64,000 nucleotides of DNA from Cryoendolithus antarcticus (GCA_002077065.1 NAJO01000008.1:1-64000), one strand, 5' to 3'; positions 23,119-34,169 are shown, counted from the stretch's first letter. Translations and numbers: made by a program. The notes: generated by a model from the sequence alone, not told the origin.

Positions 23119-23580
23119 TAAGCCCTCGGGGGGGAAATAAACTCGCGAGGTGTTGGCAAACAGGCAGAGCCCGAGAGCGCTCACACCTGCGGTAACATAG
23201 CGGACTGGGAATGGAGTCAGTATGCTAGCACCACCAATGTTAGTTGAAAGCCCTCGGGGGTGCTGTCGGTGTCGAAAGCCGGTCATGAACCCTCGATGGG
23301 TATTGTCGGTCAAAAACCCACTGAGGGTGTCGTCGGTATCAAAACCCGCGGAGGGTATCGTCAATGTCATCAGCCCACTCTCAAGTGGTCTCGTGAGACC
23401 TGCAGAGCACGACATGGCCTTCTGCAAACCCTGGTGCGGGTGTCGTCGTGGAGCTTCGCAATGCTGCCTAAACCTTCGAGGGTGATACGCTGTTGAAGCG
23501 TTAAAAACCCGCGGTGGGTGTGGTCAAGCGCAGCATGTCCTCAACAAGTGTTATCCAGATGGCAGAACTCTCGGTGGGTA
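23119..23580. repeat. Degenerate ~28-bp repeats (CCCTCGRGGGTRTCGTCGGT type)
   Basis: A motif of the form AAAACCCnCnGnGGGTRTCGTCGG recurs in head-to-tail order, for example near 23249, 23311, 23339, 23429 and 23505. The best-ordered copies lie at 23245-23395 with spacing of about 28-40 bp. Each unit contains a short imperfect palindrome (ACCC...GGGT). Copies are strongly diverged. Confidence 0.6.
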
Positions 23581-24697
23581 TTGTGGTGATTGGAGAGCAT
23601 GACGATCACGCAGACGTAAGGACAATATGCCTGGAGACGAGACGGATTGCGCGCCAAGTCCGGCGTCGGCATGCTGCAAGCTATGGTGAAACAGGGCTTC
23701 CCGGAACCGCGCGCACCTCCATACATAACAATGTCACTACATGCGCAGCGAGAGCAGACGATGGGATGGTGCTTCTATGGATTGGCAATCCCGCAGAACG
23801 TATGCGAATGCAGCGATTTGGTGCCTCCACTCCTCGTCGACTGAGATGCCGAAATGGCTGCAGTTCTGGCTGTCGTGGGTCTCGACACTGCCGCAACCAC
23901 TGATCGAGAAAGGCAGAGGACGCGGTACACTCTGTGGTTCAAGACATGGCTCTGGGCACATGGCGAGAGGAATACATGTGTCAATTCATGATCGGATCTT
24001 GCCACAGTCCTGCATACATCTACAGTAGTAAAAACAGAACACTGTTGTCCGTCTCAACATTCCGTCAGCCCCAGCAGCACTGGTCTTAGTCTGCAAACAC
24101 CTGTGGCGTCGTCGTAATGCTCAATGTGATGATCGTGCTGTCTCTGAAAAGATGGACTGTAGTCAGGAACGTGTCGAATGCGCTGGAGCGTACCAGAGTG
24201 GCTGCAGTACAAGGGCGAAGCTGAGCAGCTCTCTCGACTGGCATCTCAGGCATTGACGGACTTCATGGGGAAGAAAAGACCACTCATGCTTCGGAATGAC
24301 ATGAAAACATGATCGGAATGACATGAAACATGACGAGGCTAAGCCGCACGAAGATGTGGACCACAAAACGCCTAGCAACAGGATTCCTCGCTCCACGGGA
24401 CGAGAAGAGTGCCTCTGATGTTTGGCAGTCATGTTTCGCTCCAGCTGTGTGGGTTGCAGTCATCCTGCACCTGCGCGGCTCCGAAAGTCTGTCGCGAAGA
24501 GCACCCAAGCTTGGCGTCACGATAGCGACAGACTTCTAAAAGGCCTGCAGACCGATGGTAGTGACAGATATTCAAGCGTCGAAGCCTGCACATTGCCTTC
24601 AATCACGGCCAGATTGACGAAGATGGGAGGCATGATGGTTCTTCGTTAGTTCCCTAAACATCGGTGCAGCAATTCCACCGCAATACAAACCTCCGTC
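23581..24697. other. Subtelomere-core transition, no gene
   Basis: About 1.1 kb has no supported gene. It should include the promoter of the oxidoreductase gene that starts at 24698. There is a short direct repeat CGGAATGACATGAAA at 24293 and 24314. Confidence 0.5.
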
Positions 24698-26212
24698 ATG
24701 AACGACCAGTCTTCAAAGCCTCGCTTCCTCATCGTCGGCGCCGGCTCGCGGGGCAACGCCTACGCCCGCGCCCTCGTCGACTCCAATCTAGGCATCGTAG
24801 ACGCAGTCGCAGATCCCATAGCCTTCAAACGCTCCCAGCTCGGTGCCCGCCACATCTGGCACTCCACACCACGATGCCCAGAGCACGAGTTCGAAGACTG
24901 GCGCGACTTCATCGAGTACGAGCAGCAGCGACGCAAAGACGAGTCCGCTGGTCTACAAGTCCGCCCAGGCGTAGACGGCGTCTTCATCTGCGTGCTCGAC
25001 CACCAGCATGTCGAAGTCGCCTCCGCGATGGGGCCGCTGGGACTGCACATTATGTGCGAGAAACCACTGGCGACGACACTCACAGACTCTCTACGGATTC
25101 AGCGATCGATAGAAGCGGGCCCAAGGTCGATATTCGCTATCGGGCATGTGCTGCGGTACAGTCCTCACAACATGCTTCTCCGGCATCTCCTCCGCGAGCA
25201 GCGCGTGATAGGCGATGTGATCTCAATTGAACATACCGAGCCAGTCGGATGGTGGCACTTCAGTCACAGCTACGTACGCGGAAACTGGCGGAAAGAGTCC
25301 ACAGCGGCACCCAGCTTGCTCACAAAGAGCTGCCACGACATCGACTTCCTGCTCTGGATGCTGTGCTCGCCAGTGACAGGGACAAATGAGACACCTCATC
25401 TCCCCTCCAAGATCACATCAACAGGCTCCCTGAAGCAATTCCGTCGCTCCCGCAAACCAGCAGCAGCCAAAGAAGCAACAAGTTGCCTCTCCTGCGACAT
25501 CCAATCCAGCTGCATCTTCTCCGCACCCCGAATCTACAACGACCGCCACCTCGCCAAAAACATCACAACCTGGCCGATCGACATAGTGAACCCCGAAGTC
25601 TCCGCCCTACACGCCTCAAACCACGCTTCCCAAGCAGAGGACCTCCTCCTCGCCACCCTCCGAGAAGACTACACCCCCTCAACACCCCAAACAACCATCG
25701 ACGCGCGATCCTGGTACGGCCGCTGCGTCTACGAAAGCGACAACGACGTCTGCGACGACCAGTACGTAACCATCACCTGGTCCGACTCCGACTCCGGCCT
25801 CCACCTCGCCAAGACAGCAACCTTCCACATGATAGCCCAATCCCTAGCCCAATGCGAGCGGCGCGGGCGAATCTACGGGACAACAGGCGAGATAAGCTAC
25901 GACAGCAAGACCATAACAGTGCACGACTTCACCTCCGACTCCACACAAGTCTACAATCCCGAAGTACCCGCGAACTCACACCACGGGGGTGGGGATGACG
26001 GGTTAACGCAGCAGTTTGTCAAGGCTGTGAGGGCTGTGAAAGCGGGGGAGATGAGTGTCAGGGACGCGCAGAGGGAGTTTCTGGGGTGTACGGTGGAGGA
26101 GGTGGTGAGGAGTCATGCGGCGGTGTTTGCGGCAGAGGAGGCGAGGAGGGAGGGGAAGGTGGTGGATTGGCGAGAGTGGTGGAGTGCGAATGTCGAGAAC
26201 GCATCAGCGTGA
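24698..26212 (+). CDS. Gfo/Idh/MocA family NAD(P)-dependent oxidoreductase
   Basis: The frame is intronless and encodes 504 aa, with ATG at 24698. The N terminus has a Rossmann nucleotide-binding glycine motif (LIVGAGSRGN, residues 11-20). The family signature CEKPLA (120-125) provides the catalytic lysine region, and KSCHDIDFLLW (210-220) matches the conserved Lys/His/Asp active-site helix of the family. A cysteine-containing insertion CLSCDIQSSC followed by IFSAPRIY resembles the C-x2-C...C-x-YSA element common in fungal and bacterial sugar or inositol dehydrogenase-like members. The substrate is probably a sugar, polyol or derivative, but it cannot be specified. Codon use is rich in C at third positions, especially in the second half. 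It is the first recognisable metabolic gene in from the telomere. Confidence 0.9.
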   Translation: MNDQSSKPRFLIVGAGSRGNAYARALVDSNLGIVDAVADPIAFKRSQLGARHIWHSTPRCPEHEFEDWRDFIEYEQQRRKDESAGLQVRPGVDGVFICVLDHQHVEVASAMGPLGLHIMCEKPLATTLTDSLRIQRSIEAGPRSIFAIGHVLRYSPHNMLLRHLLREQRVIGDVISIEHTEPVGWWHFSHSYVRGNWRKESTAAPSLLTKSCHDIDFLLWMLCSPVTGTNETPHLPSKITSTGSLKQFRRSRKPAAAKEATSCLSCDIQSSCIFSAPRIYNDRHLAKNITTWPIDIVNPEVSALHASNHASQAEDLLLATLREDYTPSTPQTTIDARSWYGRCVYESDNDVCDDQYVTITWSDSDSGLHLAKTATFHMIAQSLAQCERRGRIYGTTGEISYDSKTITVHDFTSDSTQVYNPEVPANSHHGGGDDGLTQQFVKAVRAVKAGEMSVRDAQREFLGCTVEEVVRSHAAVFAAEEARREGKVVDWREWWSANVENASA

Positions 26213-26580
26213 TAGAGAGCGGGATGCATGAGGATCACGATGGAAGCTTACTAGAGGCAGCGGCCTGGCTACGTGCGAGTCGCAATTTTCTAAGCTTCGC
26301 TCTCCGAGACTTTCTGGATTCACTGCCCGGATGGTCTATCGAGCGACATCAGGAAGATCTAGACGACGATTGAGTGATCGAGGTACTCGAATTTAGACCA
26401 TGACACACGGTACGGAGATTCAGATACCCTCCACGGAGCTGATACGTGAGGGGGTCGGCAACAGGTCAACTGCGAGGCAACCATAGCGACGGCATTACAG
26501 GAGCGTATTTATGAGCTGCAGCGATTTGTGTGTGCTGTTCAACGTGGCATATCAACGCTGTATACAATTATCACAACCCC
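26213..26580. other. Convergent intergenic region
   Basis: This 370-bp stretch lies between the stop codons of two converging genes and should hold both 3' UTRs. No gene or striking structure is seen. Confidence 0.6.
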
Positions 26581-29500
26581 TCACATCCCAAGCCGCCCCC
26601 TCACACTCTCCACCGCCCCCCTCTCCTTCACCACATCCCCACCCCCAACCTGCCTCGACCCCTGCACCGGCACCGCAGGCTCATCCTTAGGCGGCACAAC
26701 AGGCGGCCGACTCTGCGGCGTGCTACGCCTAGCCTCCACAACGGGCATCACCACATTCTCCCTCACACTGACGCTCGCACCAGTGCTCGGATCGTCGGTC
26801 CGAATCGGCGAGCCAGGGGCAGGTAGCTCTGGAAGCCGAGGCGCGAGGGAAGAGGCGACTGAGCGGAGCTGAGCGGTTGGCTCTGAATGCTGGTCTTGTG
26901 GTGGGTTTGGCATCGCGGAGAGCTCGGCGGGGCCGCTGCGGGACGCTGAGATTGGGATAGCTGGGGCAGGGTTCGAGGGCGGACCTGGGACTTTGGCCGC
27001 AGGTAGCTCGACGGCGAAGCTTTGAGACTGCTGATGAGGCTGCCTCTCGTACTGACTCTGCATGCCTTCTGATGGACTCGCAGGGCTCGTGTGTGCCAAC
27101 GGTGCGCCATGTGACATGCTCTGTGATGACGGCGATTGAGTGGCGTGCACCTGGTGGTGTGGCGACCCAGCCCGCTGCTGTTGTTGTGGCTGCTGATAAG
27201 GCTGCTGCTGCTGATGATCCTGCTGGGCCGCCGCATTCTCAACAGCTTGCTGCCGCATGAGCATAGCATTCCTCAGGTCCCTCGGGTTATACGCAAAACC
27301 AGACGGCTTTGGTGGCCCCATCCCACTCGGAGGAGTGTTTCTGCCGCCGTTGTGACTCTGAACTGGAGTCGAGTATCCATCGACAGGATTCGCGCTCCCA
27401 AACATACTAGCCGCAGCATTAAGGGCTGGATTGCGTGTGAACGCGTTCGACGACGAGCCAGTATGCTGAGACTCCGCTGGACTTGCAGGTATCGAAGTCT
27501 GCTGTCCCTGCCCGTGGGACGTAGTAGATGCAGTATGTGTCGAGAGATTCGTATCCAGCCGCCGCAGTCGTGGATCATGAGGCCCAGTCTGCTGATAGTT
27601 GTCAAGCGGCGTGACCGGGCTCGGCCCAGGAGCTGGGTTGAAGAGCACCTCCTTCTCGAAATATGGCATCACAATCTCCTTGTCAGAGTAGTGCGGCTGC
27701 TCCTCTGCTTGAGGCGCTCGAGGTGGCTCTACATCCACTGCAGACACTGGTGGCTGCTCGTCAGGACTCTCCGCTGGCGGAGGTGGCGGAGCTGCAACAT
27801 CACGCTCAATCTCCCGTGTACTCGGTGCTAGACTCGCACTGTCTGGCGTGATCGCATTCAGTGTTGCGGTACTCCCATTGAACTCGGGCATGGGATTGCG
27901 AATCTTGAATGGGTAGGCGACTGTGCCATTGTGTGGTCGCGAGCTGTCGGCTGATAAGAATGTATTCTCCGATCCTGCAACCTTGGTACTGTCCGGATGT
28001 ATACTGCGGGTAGTCGGAGGCGTTGGTAGTGCTGTCATGCCGGACTTCGGGGTCGTAGATCGTGAGTTATGTGGTGAGCTTGTACCAGTCGCGTATGGGT
28101 CCGTGCTCTGTCCCAATCTGCCCGTCGATGACTTGCTCTGTAATGATCTCGCCGAGGTACCATTCTCATTGGGCAAACGGAGTGCATCGCTGCCATCAAT
28201 CCCAGCCTGCCCAGTATCGGTAATCTGACGATACGGACTTCGAGGTCGCTCCCTCGCTCGATCCTGATCTCGCTGTGTCTCGCCACGTCCTCCGACGACA
28301 GCGGACAGCATCGAAACACTGCTGGTCCTACGTCTCCTATGAGCAGCGTCCGGACTCAAAGTATGCGACTTCTCAACAGGCATCTCGACTGCTCCATCCC
28401 GCGGTGGCCGCACTTCACTAGCGGGGCTGTGCTTTCGCGGAACTTCGGGGCGACCTGCAGCAGGCAGTGACAGACTAGCATCTCGCTGATCCATGGCCTC
28501 TTCCCGCTCCAACGTGCTCTCGTCATGGCTAGAGCCCCAGCCAGACCACATTGCCAGTCCCCAGCTCTTCTTGCCCTTACCCGCTTTGTCGCCATCGCCA
28601 AGCCTGTTCCGATGCCCAGCAAGCGCAGAAGGTGGTGGTCGCTCGCCAGTCCAGCCGTTATCGCCTCCTTTCTGCATCTCTGTCAGCCTCTTCTTCGCGA
28701 TCTTCCGACGATCGGCTGCAAACTTCGTATCTGTCCATGCCTTGCGTTCAATCCACTTCCTGACTGGTCCAGGCTTGATCGTCCCGATCGAGGCAGGGTC
28801 GAGATGCAGACATGCGAGCTCGAACGTTGGCTCTAATGGGTAAGTGTCCCCATGTCGAGTAACGCGATGCCTAATCATGTGGTCCTTGAAAGGCGGGAGT
28901 GGGTCTCCTGCCTTGCCGACTGAGCCTGTCGGTGTGTTCTTCGGCACCCCATTGCTTGTAGTGGACCTTGCCGGAGCAGGGTGTTTCGACGTGACACTTG
29001 TAGTCCGCGAAAGTGTAGATGCTCCATCGTTATCCGTCTCCTCGCCGGAACTGATGATCGAGATCTGATCGTCATCCATGATGTCAATGCTCTTATGCTG
29101 AGCGTGTGCCAATGCCCAAGCTCCAAATTGCGCGACAGACCGGTACATGTACTTCGCCGGCCGTGTGAATGAAAGCGTATGTGGCACGTGACACAGGTCG
29201 TCCCAAGACTGGAGGTAGACATTGGTCGGCCCATACCTGTTCACATCCTCTTTCGAGAGACCGAACTTCTCCATGATAGCATCTGCCGGCGCGAAGGCTT
29301 TCGGATTCGCAGCTTTGTGGGCTAGGTAGATCTGCTCGTCTCTGAGTAACTCAGCACCTCCTACTTGGATCAACATGGGCGGCAGACCACCAAGCGATGG
29401 CTGCTGCACGGGCGAGACAAGCGGATGTGTAAGCATTGCATTCGTCGAGTACATCTGGATCTGCTCCTTGATCGAGATCTTCTCACCATCAAGGGTGATC

Positions 29501-30465
29501 GTCAGACCTTGGTCTACAGGTAATTTCGTCGGGGCAGCGGTCAACAGTGCATCCTTGGCCTTCTTTTTCTTCGTTGAAGCCTCGTTCAACTTCCGGATAT
29601 CCTCAGATGTGGGTGGTGGCCAGATCATGCTAGGCTTATGATGGAAGCCATGTGGCGGGATATAGTCGCCCAAGCCATCTCCAGCAACTGAGGGAAATGA
29701 ATGCGTCAAGTCGACCCATGGTGATAGTAACATCGTTCCTGCAGGTAGCGGTATGCCCTGGTCTCGCAGTGTGACCAGCATACTCAACACCATCCCTCCG
29801 CCCGCCGAGTCTCCCGCGAACAGTATCTGGCTGGGCTTGAAGTCTTGCAGCAGATATAGATACGCAGCAATACAGTCCTGAAGACCACACGGGAACGGAA
29901 ACTGCGGTGCGAGCCTGTATCTCGGAGCAAAGACACGTGCCTTTAGCTTCCGAGCATGCCTTTGCATCTGATAGCGATGCTCGTCCACAGATCCAAAGTA
30001 GTATGCTCCACCATGCACATACAGCACGATCCTCTCGGAAGGCGATCCTGTCTTCCTCCGCTCAGTGTAGTCCTTCTTCATCTCGATCCACTCGCCCTTC
30101 ATGCCAGCGTCTGGCCTTCGCCATTGCCACCACTCCCGCCCGCCCACTGCCTCGATCCCCTTCGGACCAAGCTGTTGCTGTATGAGCCTCGCGCTGCGGT
30201 CGAGGAGGGTCGCTGGTATGTCCGCGTCGTGGATCTTTGTCCATATCGGCGCAGGGACCCATTGAGCCGTGAATGCCTGCAGATCTTCTACGCTGTGTAA
30301 GGATGAGTAGTGCAAGAACTGCCGGATCAGTCGCAGTCCCTCATGATAGGAGATGTGGGCAGTCGGCTTCTGGCGTAGGGGCCCGCGATTGAGGAAGTGC
30401 GAGAAGTAAGTCTCTATGACCGAGGGTGTGACGGCGGAGACTACTCCCAGTGTGCTCAGAGGCAT
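26581..30465 (-). CDS. HSL-type alpha/beta hydrolase with long disordered C-terminal tail
   Basis: A single intronless frame encodes 1294 aa. Residues about 100-455 form a hormone-sensitive-lipase-like (alpha/beta hydrolase fold-3) domain: oxyanion-hole motif HGGAYYFGS (151-159), nucleophile elbow GDSAGGG (218-224, S220), LSPWVDLTHS, an acid residue around D376 in AELLRDEQIY, and a catalytic His candidate H426 in DDLCHVPHTL. The family hydrolyses carboxylic esters; the substrate is unknown. About 840 residues follow that are Ser/Pro/Gln/Arg-rich and probably disordered, including a KKWG-like basic patch, a Pro run (APPPPPAESP) and Gln runs (QQQQPYQQPQQQQ). The tail may mediate protein or membrane contacts. 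The ATG at 30465 precedes a plausible N-terminal helical region. A gene fusion or lost splice site seems unlikely because the frame is uninterrupted. Confidence 0.88.
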   Translation of the reverse strand: MPLSTLGVVSAVTPSVIETYFSHFLNRGPLRQKPTAHISYHEGLRLIRQFLHYSSLHSVEDLQAFTAQWVPAPIWTKIHDADIPATLLDRSARLIQQQLGPKGIEAVGGREWWQWRRPDAGMKGEWIEMKKDYTERRKTGSPSERIVLYVHGGAYYFGSVDEHRYQMQRHARKLKARVFAPRYRLAPQFPFPCGLQDCIAAYLYLLQDFKPSQILFAGDSAGGGMVLSMLVTLRDQGIPLPAGTMLLSPWVDLTHSFPSVAGDGLGDYIPPHGFHHKPSMIWPPPTSEDIRKLNEASTKKKKAKDALLTAAPTKLPVDQGLTITLDGEKISIKEQIQMYSTNAMLTHPLVSPVQQPSLGGLPPMLIQVGGAELLRDEQIYLAHKAANPKAFAPADAIMEKFGLSKEDVNRYGPTNVYLQSWDDLCHVPHTLSFTRPAKYMYRSVAQFGAWALAHAQHKSIDIMDDDQISIISSGEETDNDGASTLSRTTSVTSKHPAPARSTTSNGVPKNTPTGSVGKAGDPLPPFKDHMIRHRVTRHGDTYPLEPTFELACLHLDPASIGTIKPGPVRKWIERKAWTDTKFAADRRKIAKKRLTEMQKGGDNGWTGERPPPSALAGHRNRLGDGDKAGKGKKSWGLAMWSGWGSSHDESTLEREEAMDQRDASLSLPAAGRPEVPRKHSPASEVRPPRDGAVEMPVEKSHTLSPDAAHRRRRTSSVSMLSAVVGGRGETQRDQDRARERPRSPYRQITDTGQAGIDGSDALRLPNENGTSARSLQSKSSTGRLGQSTDPYATGTSSPHNSRSTTPKSGMTALPTPPTTRSIHPDSTKVAGSENTFLSADSSRPHNGTVAYPFKIRNPMPEFNGSTATLNAITPDSASLAPSTREIERDVAAPPPPPAESPDEQPPVSAVDVEPPRAPQAEEQPHYSDKEIVMPYFEKEVLFNPAPGPSPVTPLDNYQQTGPHDPRLRRLDTNLSTHTASTTSHGQGQQTSIPASPAESQHTGSSSNAFTRNPALNAAASMFGSANPVDGYSTPVQSHNGGRNTPPSGMGPPKPSGFAYNPRDLRNAMLMRQQAVENAAAQQDHQQQQPYQQPQQQQRAGSPHHQVHATQSPSSQSMSHGAPLAHTSPASPSEGMQSQYERQPHQQSQSFAVELPAAKVPGPPSNPAPAIPISASRSGPAELSAMPNPPQDQHSEPTAQLRSVASSLAPRLPELPAPGSPIRTDDPSTGASVSVRENVVMPVVEARRSTPQSRPPVVPPKDEPAVPVQGSRQVGGGDVVKERGAVESVRGRLGM

Positions 30466-30966
30466 TGAAATGCCGGTGTGCGTGATCCGCGACGTGTGAC
30501 AAGATCCGATCTACGCCGCAATATCGGTGCGCTGTCTCACTGGGCCTGCAGCGTGGAAGGCATGATCCAGGAGGTTTCGTGATTGCCCTGGGTGATTCAA
30601 GTTGTCGCTCGTAAGGAAGGTGCGAGTTTCGACGATACTACAGTATAAGAGTAGAGCGACAAGAATGCGTATCAGCCTCTCCTCCTCAAGCTCGCTACCA
30701 CAGACTGGAATGACATCCAGAGGCAATCCCAGCTACACCAATGACATTGCGGACCGCGACGGTCAGCGCATCGCCAGATCTGCCCATGGCTTGCGAGACG
30801 CAGGGGCTCGGCACGCCCTGACTCGTTACATGAAACCGTGATCTCCCTTCCCGGCACCCCGCAAACAGCGATAACCCTTATCTGTTCTTGAAACATTTAT
30901 TTGTGGCGCAACATATGGAATTTATGAGCAACTACGGTCAGAGCACATTGCATCGCTCTCGCAAGC
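30466..30966. promoter_or_regulatory. Divergent promoter region, hydrolase / TSR2
   Basis: This 500-bp gap lies between two divergently transcribed start codons and must contain both promoters. No specific binding site can be assigned. Confidence 0.5.
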
Positions 30967-31566
30967 ATGGCCTCCCCACAGACGCTCTTCGACACGGGCA
31001 TCTGGTACGCCCTCGCGCTCTGGCCTGCCTTGCACACCGCAGTCTCGAACTCATGGGGTGGGCCATCGAGCACAGACAAGCGAGACTGGTTCGCAGGCGC
31101 AGTATCAGAGCTCTTCCCAGCACTGCCTCCAGCCCTGGGACTCGCTACGATTCCAGCATCAGTAGACCTGGATGATCTCGGCTCTGTGTTGCTACAGGTT
31201 ATGCAAGATGAGTTCGAGTGCAATGTAGAAGACGACAGCGAGGTCGAAGTAGCGCTCACCATTCTGCGACTGCGAAAAGGCTTGGAGGAAGGAAACGACA
31301 GTGAGGCACGGACTCTGGAGCATCGATGGCGAAATCGAGGGGCCATGAAGAGCGACATCAAGATCATTGACAACGGGCCTCAGGAGGAAATGGACGAGGA
31401 GGATTTCGAGGGTTTCAGTGACGACGAGGAGATGGGTGGGGTGGACGTTGACATGAGCGATGCGCCGGCGCTTGTTGAGACGGAAAGACCTGCGAAGAAG
31501 GAAAAGCCGAAACCTCAGGTGGACGACGATGGGTTCACCAGTGTGCCTGTGAGGAGGAAAAGGTGA
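30967..31566 (+). CDS. TSR2: Pre-rRNA-processing protein Tsr2 (eS26 chaperone)
   Basis: This intronless gene encodes 199 aa. The N-terminal helical domain contains the family's WGG motif in context (WPALHTAVSNSWGG, residues ~18-31), followed by LLQVMQDEFECNVEDDSEVEVA, typical of Tsr2. The second half is acidic (EEMDEEDFEGFSDDEE) and ends in a basic cluster (RRKR). Known Tsr2 proteins bind ribosomal protein eS26 (Rps26), release it from importins and escort it to nascent 40S subunits. The acidic tail fits a chaperone for a basic ribosomal protein. Length agrees with fungal orthologues. Confidence 0.92.
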   Translation: MASPQTLFDTGIWYALALWPALHTAVSNSWGGPSSTDKRDWFAGAVSELFPALPPALGLATIPASVDLDDLGSVLLQVMQDEFECNVEDDSEVEVALTILRLRKGLEEGNDSEARTLEHRWRNRGAMKSDIKIIDNGPQEEMDEEDFEGFSDDEEMGGVDVDMSDAPALVETERPAKKEKPKPQVDDDGFTSVPVRRKR

Positions 31567-32238
31567 AGGACTGCAGTGCCGTCGAATTGCTGGCCGGGAT
31601 CAGCATTCATCACCATTGTCAGCCTAACACGGCCAGAACATGACTTCAAATGGCCAAAACAAGGGACTGGAATACCACCGACATACAGCCAGACACCCGA
31701 AATGCGGTCGTGGCTCGAACCTCGACCATCGATCGAATATATAGCAGATCTCTCGCGCTCGGATCAAGGAGCCCGAATTGAGCCTCACGGTTTGGAGGAC
31801 CTTGTCTCAGCACGATTCAGCCGGTAGCCTCTCGTAAAGCCCATTCCAGAGTCAGGTTGACAACACTGGACCAATACCTGCCATCGTAACACCGACAATC
31901 GCTTGTGTGCTGAAAGACCGCAACACGGAGTGTAGCAGCGCTCTAGATCGGGAGGAAGATCACCTCTCCGCTTGCAAAGTCCACAACACATGCTGTATTG
32001 CGCTCTTCGCAGCCTGCACCGTCCGGGACAAGAAGTTGGAGGAAGAGGTCGAGATGGCCTACCGCGTGTGATGATCGTAAAGGCAGCAAGTATGAAGACA
32101 ATGAAGATGATGCGGGTTTACGAAAGGGTCGCAAGTCACCGCAAGAGATCCTGCTGTGGCCTGAATAGTGTTTTAGGCCGTATCTTCGTAACGTACGCTA
32201 CAGAATTGCCCTCGCCATTTAGCACTTGCTCAATCCAT
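31567..32238. other. Convergent intergenic region
   Basis: About 670 bp lie between the TSR2 stop and the stop of the minus-strand membrane-protein gene. No gene, repeat or RNA gene is recognised; 3' UTRs are expected here. Confidence 0.55.
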
Positions 32239-34169
32239 CTATATACCCACACTTTTCGCCTCCTCCAGCTTCGCACCTTTCGCTCCATCATCAGCTGCAG
32301 TCTCAGGCAGCGGCACGTCCTTCGGCTCCGAAGCGTTCAGCACATCTGCCTTCTCGCCTTCACCTTTGCTATCGCTATCCACCTTCTGTGCAAGCGTCTC
32401 AGCGACATCCTCTGAGTTGTCTTTGGTGTCAGCCTCCGTTGACTTCTCGGTGGTCTCTTCCCCAGTCTTCTCTTCAGTCTCCTCGTCGTCTTCAGAGTCG
32501 CTGACTTCGATCTCGTCATCGTCCTCTTCCGCCACATCTGCGGCGCCATCGCCTTCTTTCAGCGCAGCCTGTTCCTTGGCGAGACGGACTTCCTTGCCTC
32601 GCTTGTGGCAGTACCAGAAGACGAACATGAGGACTGCCATTGATGTCAGTAATGAGAGAACGAGGTTCCCACGCAGCGATACTTACTGAAGACCGCCAAA
32701 CTCATAACCACATTCGTAGTCCCCACCAGAAACGGGAACCGCACCCTCAGAAACGTAACAATATTCCTCAACATACTCGCCACCATGCCCTGCCCACTGA
32801 CAAGACTCTTCAACCCCGGGATAGTCGTTTTCTGCTTCTTCTTGGGATCTTTGCTTGTGTCCGCAGCCTGGATGCTCGGGTCTCCACCCTTGCTAGCCTT
32901 CTCCATCCTCACCTTCATGTCGTTCCCGGGCTTCTCGCTAGCCATAGCCAAGAGCTCCGGTCCCATGGTCCCGCCGAGCTTGGCTGGCAAGCTCTTGACA
33001 AGTGTTTGTACGAAAGGCGGCATGGACTCGAATTTCTTCTCCAGCGTCGGTCCAGCTTCTTTCATCAACTTGTCCATATCCTCGTAAGCTGTGGGAGCGC
33101 CGTTCATGACATCCTTGAGACATTGTGTGAAGCGGTCGTAGTACTTCTGGCTGTCGGCGGAGAAGGAGAAGACGCGGTTGTTGATGCTTGAAAGGGAGAG
33201 ATTGTCGAGGAGGACAGAGACCTCCTTCTCCTGTTTCTCTTTCGTGGCGGACTCGTTGATGGTGCCATCTTCGTTGTAGACTGGCTCGGAGAGGGAGTCC
33301 TTGTCCTTGGATTTCGTCCAGGAGGCAGGAAGGGAAGGGAGAGAGGGGAGGGCGGAAGCAGGAGGGACGAGGGAAGATGCGTATTGCACCCAAGAGCGAG
33401 CCATGGGGTCGTCGGTCGCAGTTGCGTCTTGCTTCTCGGATGATTCTGCGGCATTGCTCGGGTCCTTTGTCTCTGTAGTCGCACTATCGTTACCGCCCTT
33501 TCGTATCGTAGGGATGTACGACGCCCATGTCCGCTTTTCGCCCTGTGCCTGTCCATCACCTCCTTGCGATTTCGATGCGTCTGACGAGGGCAGTCCCTTC
33601 GTAGCGGCCTCTGCCTCTTCCTGACTTGGCAATTCGAGACCCTTGTTACGCTTGCTCCTCTTGCGGGCGAGCTCGGGCTTCTTCGCTGATGTATCCTCAA
33701 GTGTCTGCTCAGGAGGATCTTTGACCTCTTCCGTCGCTTCTGGCTTCTCCGATGTAGCAGCTGCTCCAGTTGCCGTTTCGCCAGACTCCTCAGCTTTACT
33801 GTCTACACTTGGTGCCTCTGCTGTGTCGTCCTTCGCGGCAGGCTCTGACTGAGTCTGCTCCACATCACCAGTACTCTCATCGGGCTTCGTCGCTGGGACG
33901 GCGACCTGATCGACAGCACCATCGCCCTTTACAGCAGTATCGTCCTTCGATACCTCGACCTCCTTCCCATCGTTCCCATCGTCGGTGATCTGAGTAGCAG
34001 GAACATCCTCAGCGCCACTTGCCTCGTCCGGCGCGCCGTGCGAGGTGATTTTCGTCAAGAACTGCTCATCCTCATCTTTCAACACTGGCTCAGTGGGGTT
34101 CGTCTTCTCGAGAGCTTCTGTGTTCTTCTTGGCGCGGGCGAAAGATGGGAGCGTGAAGTAGGAAGACAT
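32239..34169 (-). CDS. Conserved-looking Glu/Ser/Thr-rich single-pass membrane protein
   Basis: Two exons, 34169-32687 and 32633-32239, are joined across a 53-bp intron (donor GTAAGT, branch CTGAC, acceptor GGCAG), giving 625 aa. The splice creates an uninterrupted hydrophobic segment (FLVGTTNVVMSLAVF then ILMFVFWYC), a transmembrane helix at about residues 480-503, flanked by basic residues on the C-terminal side (HKRGKEVR). Splitting a helix between exons supports the join. The first ~230 residues are low-complexity Glu/Ala/Thr. A folded part of about 150 residues (LLDNLSLSSINNRVFSF to PPFVQTLVKSLPAKLGG) precedes the helix. The tail after the helix is strongly acidic. I do not recognise a named family. 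A cytosolic N terminus with an organelle-membrane anchor is a plausible inference. Confidence 0.82.
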
